This document shows positions 17,427-22,939 of a stretch of 22,939 bases of DNA, one piece after another. The position numbers and the translations under genes were made by a program. How positions within the stretch are numbered: position 1 is the stretch's first letter; each line of letters starts with the position of its first letter. The notes beneath the pieces were generated by a model, which saw only the letters and a program-made list of their open reading frames with translations, ran no database searches and had not been told where the DNA came from. Origin of the DNA: Clostridia bacterium. Lineage in GTDB: Bacteria; Bacillota_A; Clostridia; Lachnospirales; Cellulosilyticaceae. The stretch covers positions 1-22,939 of the forward strand of contig JARBTY010000024.1 of NCBI GenBank assembly GCA_029239935.1, in the 5' to 3' direction.

Positions 17427-19241
17427 CTATTTTTTTCTGCCGTTTCTTGCTCTTTCACCTTCATCTAATATCTTTTTGCGTAGTCTGATAGCATCTGGTG
17501 TGATTTCTACAAGCTCGTCATCTTCTATGAACTCCAGTGCTTCCTCTAGTGAAAATGTTCTAGGAGGTGATAATCTGATCGCATCATCCGCACCTGAAGA
17601 TCTTGTATTAGTCATTTTTTTATTTTTACAAGGGTTAACTGTCATATCTTCTCTTCGTGAATTCATACCTATAATCATCCCTGAATAAACCTCTACTCCT
17701 GGTTTTACAAACAAGGTGCCTCGGTCTTCAAGACTGTTTAAAGCGTATCCCATAGTTGTTCCAAGCTCTTGAGCAATCAGAACACCATTTCCTCTTCTTG
17801 GGAGCTCGCCTACATATTCCGTATAGCCTTCAATCGTTCTGACCATTGTAGCTTCTCCTCTGGAATCTGTGATGAGCTCACTTCTAAATCCTAAAAGGGA
17901 ACGGGTTGGGCATAGGTATTCTATTCTAATATGTCCATTTTCAGGTTCCATACTTTGCATAACGCCTTTTCTCATATTCAGCTTGCTGATAACAGAACCT
18001 GAATATTCATCTGGAACACTTATGATAACTCTTTCAACGGGTTCTACAAGTTTGCCGTTTTCATCTCTATGCATGATAACCTCTGGTTTTGAAACACCTA
18101 TTTCATAACCTTCTCTTCTCATGTTTTCAAGAAGAACAGATAAGTGAAGTTCTCCTCTTCCAGATACTCTGTAGCCATCTGTTGTTTCCATTGGCTGCAC
18201 TTTAAGACCTACATTGATTTCTGTTTCTTTTTCCAGTCTGTCTTTAATATGTCTTGTTGTAACATACTTACCGCTTTGGCCTGCGAAAGGTGAGTTATTA
18301 ACTAAGAAATTCATGGCCAAAGTAGGTTCTTCTATAGTAATAGGGGTCATAGGTTCTACTTTACCTACTTCTCCGATAGTTTCTCCGATAGAAATATTAG
18401 GAATACCTGCAAGAACAACAATATCCCCGCTAGTTGCTTCTTTAACAACCACTTGTTTAAGACCTTCATAAACCATAACTTTGGTAATACGTGACTGTCT
18501 TAAGTTTCCTTCGTTATCTGATATTTCAACTGTTTGACCTTCTTTGATGACACCTTCATAAATACGGCCTACTCCAAGTCTTCCCACATAATCATCATAT
18601 GCTAGAGCACTAATTTGAAGTTTAAGCGGTTTTTCGTCCTGTTTTGGATATTCTCCTACCCGCTCTATAATCGTCTCTAAAAGAGGCATAATATCTGTGC
18701 TCTGGTCTTCTAACTCATACTGCATGATTCCCTCTTTACCGATGCCGTAAAGAATAGGAAAATCCAGTTGTTCGTCGTCTGCTTGCAAATCTACAAATAA
18801 GTCAAACGTCATATCCACAACTTCTTCTGCCCTATGGTTAGGTTTATCTATTTTATTAATAACAAGAATAGGCTTAAGTCCAAGTTCTAGAGATTTTTGG
18901 AGTACAAATCTAGTTTGTGGCATAGGTCCTTCTATAGAATCTACTAATAAGATAACTGTATCTACTGTACGTATAACCCGCTCTACCTCTGATGAAAAGT
19001 CACTATGTCCTGGTGTATCTACTATATTAATTTTATAATCTTTATATTTGATTGAGCAATTTTTAGAATAGATTGTAATACCGCGTTCTCTTTCTAAGTC
19101 ATTGCTGTCCATAACGCAATCTACACGTTCTTCGTTGTCTCTAAATACCCCGTTTTGATTTAAAAATGCATCTACAAGTGTTGACTTGCCTGCATCAACA
19201 TGGGCTATTACTGCTATATTAATAATTTTCATCTCACTCAT
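17427..19241 (-). CDS. typA: Translational GTPase TypA/BipA
   Basis: The 604-residue ribosome-associated GTPase is linked in other bacteria to 50S assembly and stress adaptation. The G domain shows AHVDAGKST (13-21, P-loop), RERGITI, DTPGHSDF and NKID. The C-terminal TypA-specific domain shows NPCKNKKMTN, EEALEFIEDDELVE and IRLRKK. The P-loop has Ala17 and Ser20 where most TypA proteins read HVDHGKTT, an EF-G-like variant. The open frame extends 17 codons further upstream, to 19292, but that lies before the predicted transcription start (promoter at 19283-19311). ATG at 19241 with AAGAAGG upstream is therefore preferred. ATG at 19232 is possible too. It forms a single-gene unit. Confidence 0.93.
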   Translation of the reverse strand: MSEMKIINIAVIAHVDAGKSTLVDAFLNQNGVFRDNEERVDCVMDSNDLERERGITIYSKNCSIKYKDYKINIVDTPGHSDFSSEVERVIRTVDTVILLVDSIEGPMPQTRFVLQKSLELGLKPILVINKIDKPNHRAEEVVDMTFDLFVDLQADDEQLDFPILYGIGKEGIMQYELEDQSTDIMPLLETIIERVGEYPKQDEKPLKLQISALAYDDYVGRLGVGRIYEGVIKEGQTVEISDNEGNLRQSRITKVMVYEGLKQVVVKEATSGDIVVLAGIPNISIGETIGEVGKVEPMTPITIEEPTLAMNFLVNNSPFAGQSGKYVTTRHIKDRLEKETEINVGLKVQPMETTDGYRVSGRGELHLSVLLENMRREGYEIGVSKPEVIMHRDENGKLVEPVERVIISVPDEYSGSVISKLNMRKGVMQSMEPENGHIRIEYLCPTRSLLGFRSELITDSRGEATMVRTIEGYTEYVGELPRRGNGVLIAQELGTTMGYALNSLEDRGTLFVKPGVEVYSGMIIGMNSRREDMTVNPCKNKKMTNTRSSGADDAIRLSPPRTFSLEEALEFIEDDELVEITPDAIRLRKKILDEGERARNGRKK

Positions 19242-19282
19242 GTGTCCATGAACCTTCTTTCTCTTGTTAATCACAAGTGTTA

Positions 19283-19311
19283 ATTTTAGCATGTTTAAGT
19301 CAAATACTCAA
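19283..19311 (-). promoter_or_regulatory. Promoter of typA
   Basis: On the minus strand, TTGAGT (19306-19311) and TAAAAT (19283-19288) are 17 bases apart, with an extended -10 (TGCTAAAAT). Its position helps fix the typA start at 19241. The remaining spacer, 19312-19496, shows no gene. Confidence 0.6.
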
Positions 19312-19496
19312 TATATAGTTTGTGTCTTTTTATCAAACCTCATTCAATACTATACAACTTACCACCTCTAAAACTTGCCATTACAGTTAACCTATACATA
19401 CTGTTTCTTGGATCCTCATTATTTATATATCTAAATAGGATCTTTTTTGATCCGCATTTCCCTTTTATTTATACATTTTTCCCCAAATTATTTTTT

Positions 19497-19535
19497 ACAA
19501 AAAAAAGATGATTTCTATATTGGAGAAATCATCTT
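19497..19535 (-). terminator. Terminator after the ferredoxin gene
   Basis: AAGATGATTTCT (19505-19516) pairs with AGAAATCATCTT (19524-19535) around seven bases. On the minus strand a run of T follows (complement of 19497-19504), so it ends the ferredoxin transcript. Confidence 0.85.
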
Positions 19536-19554
19536 ATTTATAGGTTATTTCAAT

Positions 19555-19728
19555 TTATGCTTCTGGATTTGGTGCATTAACAGGACAAACACCTGCACAA
19601 GCGCCGCATTCTATACATTCAGCAGCATCGATTACGTATTTTGCATCTCCTTCGGTGATACAACTTACTGGACATTCACTTTCACATGCACCACAGCTAA
19701 TACAGTCTTCATTAATAAAATATGACAT
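19555..19728 (-). CDS. 2[4Fe-4S] ferredoxin, clostridial type
   Basis: The 57-residue electron carrier begins MSYFINEDCISCGACESECP. The first cluster motif is Cys9-x2-Cys12-x2-Cys15-x3-Cys19-Pro. The second is Cys38-x2-Cys41-x2-Cys44-x3-Cys48-Pro. One extra Cys23 follows the first motif. The two halves are related, as in classic clostridial ferredoxins. It would carry low-potential electrons in the cytoplasm, for example with pyruvate:ferredoxin oxidoreductase or hydrogenase (family knowledge). A GGAGGT ribosome binding site lies before the ATG at 19728. It has its own promoter and terminator, so it is a single-gene unit. Confidence 0.95.
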   Translation of the reverse strand: MSYFINEDCISCGACESECPVSCITEGDAKYVIDAAECIECGACAGVCPVNAPNPEA

Positions 19729-19766
19729 TGTCTGTTACCTCCATAATGTAATTAAATTTCAAACTT

Positions 19767-19796
19767 ATAATACTATTTTTTAAGGCAGCCTGTCAA
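19767..19796 (-). promoter_or_regulatory. Promoter of the ferredoxin gene
   Basis: On the minus strand, TTGACA (19791-19796) and TATTAT (19767-19772) are 18 bases apart, about 40 bases before the ATG. The -35 lies just after the topB stop codon. Confidence 0.65.
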
Positions 19797-19811
19797 CAAT
19801 TTCCTGTAATT

Positions 19812-21989
19812 TCAATTCTCTGTTTGAGACCAATTGACACTCACGTGATAACCCTGTTCAGGATTTGGTCTACTGCACTTTATAAGCAGCTCTCCACCCA
19901 CGCCGTCATTTGTTTTTATATTTTTGATTTTTGTTTCTCCATTTTTAAGAAGGGCCTTCACTAAAGTTTTAGTTAGTTTTTTACCGTATTTAGCGAGCTC
20001 AGGATTTTCTTTCCATATCACAAATTGACATCCCTTTTTATATCCCATACAGCCATAACCTTTTTGTCCTTCCACAATATCATGATTACACTGCGGGCAC
20101 TTTCCTAAAACTTCTCTTTCTTGAGCAGGTTTTTCTTGAACAGGTTTTGCTTTTGTAACACTGTTTAATCCATAAGCTCTTTGTTTTTTTATTTCAGTTA
20201 CAGATTGTTGTATAAAAACTTTAATATGATTGAGAAATTCAGTTTTCAGAACATTTCCCTTTTCAATATCGTGAAGTATCTTTTCTAATTTGCCTGTGTA
20301 CTCAAGATCCATAAGTTCTTTAACAGGTAATGTCTCTATAATATATCTGCCTTTTGGTGTACATCTTATATTCTTTTTTTGCATCACTGTATATTCGGTT
20401 GTATTAAGTTTTTTGAGGGTTTCAGCTCTGGTGGCCGGCGTACCAATACTAAAACCACTTAAAATAGCTTCCATAAGTTCACTATTTTCTTTTTGTTCCT
20501 CATCTTTAAACTGTTTGCCGCACGTTTCCATTGCTCTAAGAAGCGTTTTTTCTGTATAAGGGGCAGGTGGTTTTGTTTTATGCTCTGTCACCACTGGGTT
20601 TTGTACAGATACGCTTAGACCTTCACTGACATCAGGTAAAATCACATCTTTAGTTTGTTCCTGTTCTATTTTTTTATACCCTAATTCTTTCTGAATTTTT
20701 CCTTTGGTTATAAAAACAAAGTCAGTCTCATCAACGGTGGTATATAAAACGGTCTCCTCCACTGTTGCCGGCGGCATAAACTGTGCCAAAAATCTATTTC
20801 TTACTGCCAAATAGACTTTTTCTTCTTGAGGCGGTAAATTTCTTGGAACAATGTAAGTCGGTATGATCGCACTATGACTTTCTACCTTGCTGCTGTTAAA
20901 TACCTTTTTAGTCACTGTAAATTTAATTTCTTCTTCAAAAGGCAGTCCTTTTTTCAATACATTAAGTACACTCCTGGCTTTATCTACAAGACTTTCATCT
21001 AATACACTGCTTGCCGTTCTTGGATAAGTAATATATTTTTTTTCATAAAGGGACTGTGCAATGGTTAAAACCTTATCTGAGGTAAACCCTTGATATTTAC
21101 TGGTTATATAGCCTTGCAGTGCTGATAGATTAAATAAGCTCTGGGGATATTCTGTTTTTTGCACCACTTCTTTTTTAGTAATGACTGCCCCTTTGTTGGT
21201 GACATCATTTTTGATCTGTTCAAGATAGGCTTTATCTTCGAATTTATCTTTTTTCTCCTCGGTATAAGTACCTTCATAACTTATGTCATCTTTTTCAAAC
21301 CGAGCAGCTAATTTATAGTAAGGCTCTTGTTTAAAATTTTCTATTTCAATGTCTCTGTCATAAATCATTTTTAAAGTAGGCAAAAGAACACGTCCTACAT
21401 TTAAAAGCTGTCCTTTACCTCCATATTTAAGCGTGGCAACAGATGTCAGGTTGATCCCTATAAGCCAATCTGCCTGCTGCCTGCTGATCCCCGCATCCTG
21501 CAGAGGTTTCATCTGTTTGTTAGGAACAATCTGTTCGATGCCTTTAACCACTTCTTTTTCTGTCCATTCATTCAGAAGTAGTCTATAAATAGGTTTTTTT
21601 ACTTTAAGATATGCAAAAATAATATCGGCTATAATTTGTCCTTCTCTGTCATAGTCACAAGCTGATATAACCCCATCCACATCCGATCTGTTAATCAGTG
21701 TTTTGATACATTTCAGCTGTTTTTTTGCTCCCAAATCTGTCGTTTTTTTCTGCTTATTTTCTTTTATTTTATATTGGAAAGGATCTGGTATAAAAGGAAA
21801 GTTTTCAAGACGCCATATTTTCATTTTATCCTCATAGTCTTTCGCATCAAAAAGCTCTAGAAGATGCCCAAAAGCCCAAGTAATCAAATACTCCTGGCCT
21901 TCAAAGTATCCATCATTTCTTGTTTTTATTTTAAGCGCATCTGCTATATTTTTAGCTACCGAAGGTTTTTCAGCAATTATTACCCTCAT
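19812..21989 (-). CDS. topB: DNA topoisomerase III (type IA)
   Basis: The 725-residue enzyme relaxes and decatenates DNA through a transient 5'-phosphotyrosine. The N-terminal TOPRIM domain has Glu7 in IIAEKPS and the acidic triad Asp112, Asp114, Glu116 in CDYDREG. The active-site tyrosine is Tyr322 in ITYPRT. TPATRAETLKKL lies in the type IA core further on. The C-terminus has a four-cysteine zinc-ribbon-like motif (Cys631, Cys634, Cys647, Cys654), then a small tail domain related to topoisomerase repeats. It is chromosomal in this setting, as no plasmid transfer genes are adjacent, though topB homologues also occur on conjugative elements. The ATG at 21989 follows AGGAG. A terminator-like hairpin lies in its leader. 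Confidence 0.93.
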   Translation of the reverse strand: MRVIIAEKPSVAKNIADALKIKTRNDGYFEGQEYLITWAFGHLLELFDAKDYEDKMKIWRLENFPFIPDPFQYKIKENKQKKTTDLGAKKQLKCIKTLINRSDVDGVISACDYDREGQIIADIIFAYLKVKKPIYRLLLNEWTEKEVVKGIEQIVPNKQMKPLQDAGISRQQADWLIGINLTSVATLKYGGKGQLLNVGRVLLPTLKMIYDRDIEIENFKQEPYYKLAARFEKDDISYEGTYTEEKKDKFEDKAYLEQIKNDVTNKGAVITKKEVVQKTEYPQSLFNLSALQGYITSKYQGFTSDKVLTIAQSLYEKKYITYPRTASSVLDESLVDKARSVLNVLKKGLPFEEEIKFTVTKKVFNSSKVESHSAIIPTYIVPRNLPPQEEKVYLAVRNRFLAQFMPPATVEETVLYTTVDETDFVFITKGKIQKELGYKKIEQEQTKDVILPDVSEGLSVSVQNPVVTEHKTKPPAPYTEKTLLRAMETCGKQFKDEEQKENSELMEAILSGFSIGTPATRAETLKKLNTTEYTVMQKKNIRCTPKGRYIIETLPVKELMDLEYTGKLEKILHDIEKGNVLKTEFLNHIKVFIQQSVTEIKKQRAYGLNSVTKAKPVQEKPAQEREVLGKCPQCNHDIVEGQKGYGCMGYKKGCQFVIWKENPELAKYGKKLTKTLVKALLKNGETKIKNIKTNDGVGGELLIKCSRPNPEQGYHVSVNWSQTEN

Positions 21990-22042
21990 GATTTCATCTC
22001 CTACTGTAAGTATGTCTTTTTCATTTGAAACCTCTGCCCGAT

Positions 22043-22081
22043 AAAAACAGACACAACGGCTTCTCCCCTTTGTGTCTGTTT
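22043..22081 (-). promoter_or_regulatory. Terminator-like hairpin in the topB leader (possible attenuator)
   Basis: AAACAGACACAA (22045-22056) pairs perfectly over 12 bases with TTGTGTCTGTTT (22070-22081) around a 13-base loop. On the minus strand it ends in five T. It sits between the likely topB start of transcription (near 22101) and the topB ATG (21989). No gene upstream on that strand in the window needs a terminator here, so attenuation or mRNA stabilisation is possible. Confidence 0.55.
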
Positions 22082-22107
22082 GATTTCAGTCCAAGTTATT
22101 TACTTTA

Positions 22108-22116
22108 AGTATACCA
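22108..22116 (-). promoter_or_regulatory. Extended -10 element, likely topB promoter
   Basis: On the minus strand this reads TGGTATACT, a good extended -10 (TGnTATACT). The -35 position has only a weak match. Transcription would start near 22101, leaving a leader of about 110 bases. Confidence 0.4.
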
Positions 22117-22152
22117 TCTTTTCTCTTCAAAATATACCTCTTTTTATAGGCT

Positions 22153-22181
22153 TTGACTTTAAGATATGAGTATAGTATATT
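22153..22181 (+). promoter_or_regulatory. Promoter of the CobD/HisC-like gene
   Basis: TTGACT (22153-22158) and TATATT (22176-22181) are 17 bases apart, about 40 bases before the ATG at 22223. It is divergent from the topB promoter. Confidence 0.6.
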
Positions 22182-22222
22182 ATTAGTATTCATTTTTCAA
22201 ACTAAGAAAGCAGGCGAATCCT

Positions 22223-22939
22223 ATGAAAAGCGAACATTATTTACATGGCGGAGATCTAGATGCGGCTTCTGTACTTTATCATATAGACAGAGACAGCATT
22301 TGGGATTTCAGCGGCAATATTAACCCTCTAGGTATCTCTCCTAAAGCAAAAGAGGCGCTTATCACAAACATTGATCTTATTACTACCTACCCGGATAAAC
22401 ATTATACCCGTCTTAAAAAACAAATAAGCCATTATTGCTCAGTGGACTCCTCCCATATTATTGTTGGCAATGGTTCCACCGAGCTGATTTCCGTTACTAT
22501 AAAAACCCTTAATCCCCAGAAAGTGCTTGTCATAGGCCCTACCTATTCTGAATACGAACGGGAAATAACACTTCTTGGAGGCAATTGTGAGTACTTTGAA
22601 TTAAAAGCAGAGGATTCCTTTGTTCTTGACCCTTCACAACTTATCACTCACCTTGATGCCTCTTTTGACATGCTTATTTTATGTAATCCTAACAACCCGA
22701 CCAGTACAGGTGTTACTAAGGAAAACCTTGAACTTATTTTAACCGCTGCAAAAAAACATGATATTTTTACTATGATTGACGAAACCTACATTGAGTTTTG
22801 TGATGACCTTACAATTTACTCTGCTGTTCCTCTCATTGCGGGGTATGATAATCTATTGATTTTACGAGGTATTTCTAAATTCTTTTCCGCTCCTGGCCTT
22901 AGATTTGGATATGGACTTTGTTCAAATCAAACGCTTAAA
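22223..22939 (+). CDS. PLP-dependent class I/II aminotransferase-fold protein, CobD-like (partial, 3' end outside)
   Basis: The 239 codons present are open to the window edge. The N-terminus reads HGGDLDAASVLY and DFSGNINPLG, which resembles threonine-phosphate decarboxylase (CobD, cobalamin side chain) more than histidinol-phosphate aminotransferase (HisC). Later come NPNNPTSTG, DETYIEF (Asp binding the PLP ring nitrogen) and RGISKFFSAPGLRFGYG, with the PLP lysine at Lys219. The missing part should be the small C-terminal domain. The ribosome binding site is weak (AGGCG), but the start fits the homology. No cobalamin or histidine genes are visible in the window, so the final choice between CobD and HisC stays open, with CobD favoured. 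Confidence 0.8.
   Translation, partial: MKSEHYLHGGDLDAASVLYHIDRDSIWDFSGNINPLGISPKAKEALITNIDLITTYPDKHYTRLKKQISHYCSVDSSHIIVGNGSTELISVTIKTLNPQKVLVIGPTYSEYEREITLLGGNCEYFELKAEDSFVLDPSQLITHLDASFDMLILCNPNNPTSTGVTKENLELILTAAKKHDIFTMIDETYIEFCDDLTIYSAVPLIAGYDNLLILRGISKFFSAPGLRFGYGLCSNQTLK

Noticed and set aside
19242..19292. Upstream extension of typA by 17 codons
   Set aside because: It overlaps the -10 region and lies before the predicted start of transcription. TypA homology starts after it.
19812..21989. topB as a sign of an integrated conjugative element
   Set aside because: No relaxase, conjugation, integrase or attachment site is visible. The neighbours are housekeeping genes.

Overview
The window looks like chromosomal DNA of a low-GC, Gram-positive anaerobe of the Clostridia, probably a Lachnospirales or Cellulosilyticum-like lineage (inference). 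The signs are AT-rich spacers, strong AGGAGG ribosome binding sites, a T-box leader, a clostridial 2[4Fe-4S] ferredoxin and an oxygen-labile type of dihydroxyacid dehydratase. There are no tRNA or rRNA genes, CRISPR arrays, insertion sequences or phage genes. It reads as a metabolic region, not an island.

Left flank (1-4793): the first codons of an Rrf2-family regulator lie on the minus strand. Divergent from it is a two-gene unit, a NusG-domain-II membrane-anchored protein and a Gx (HepS component I-like) transporter. Then come a lipoprotein glycoside hydrolase of the NagZ type (-), a DUF2225 zinc-site protein (+), and an ADP-ribosylglycohydrolase (-) that shares a perfectly palindromic terminator with the DUF2225 gene.

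Centre (4794-17095): one large branched-chain amino acid operon on the minus strand. It starts at a near-consensus promoter (TTGACA-17-TAGAAT), passes through a T-box leader whose specifier is best read as AUC (isoleucine), and then runs ilvB1-ilvN-ilvC-leuA-cimA-[leuC remnant]-leuB-ilvE-[hairpin]-ilvD-ilvB2. IlvB/IlvN, IlvC, IlvD and IlvE cover valine and the shared steps. LeuA and LeuB serve leucine. CimA with LeuB supplies 2-oxobutyrate for isoleucine without threonine deaminase. The isomerase LeuCD, which both LeuA and CimA need, is absent: only about 24 recognisable LeuC N-terminal residues, with their own ribosome binding site, remain between cimA and leuB. This deletion scar is the most striking find. 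The two AHAS large subunits also differ: IlvB1 lacks several hallmark residues and the C-terminal tail, while IlvB2 is near canonical. A 21-base element (19/21 identical) recurs as hairpin DNA in the ilvE-ilvD gap and just past the operon end.

Right flank (17349-22939): typA/bipA (-), a 57-residue ferredoxin (-), topB for DNA topoisomerase III (-) with a terminator-like hairpin in its leader, and the start of a CobD/HisC-like PLP enzyme (+) that runs off the window.

I found no clearly new multi-gene system. The best leads are the leuCD deletion scar, the divergent AHAS subunit, the paired hairpin repeat and the topB leader.
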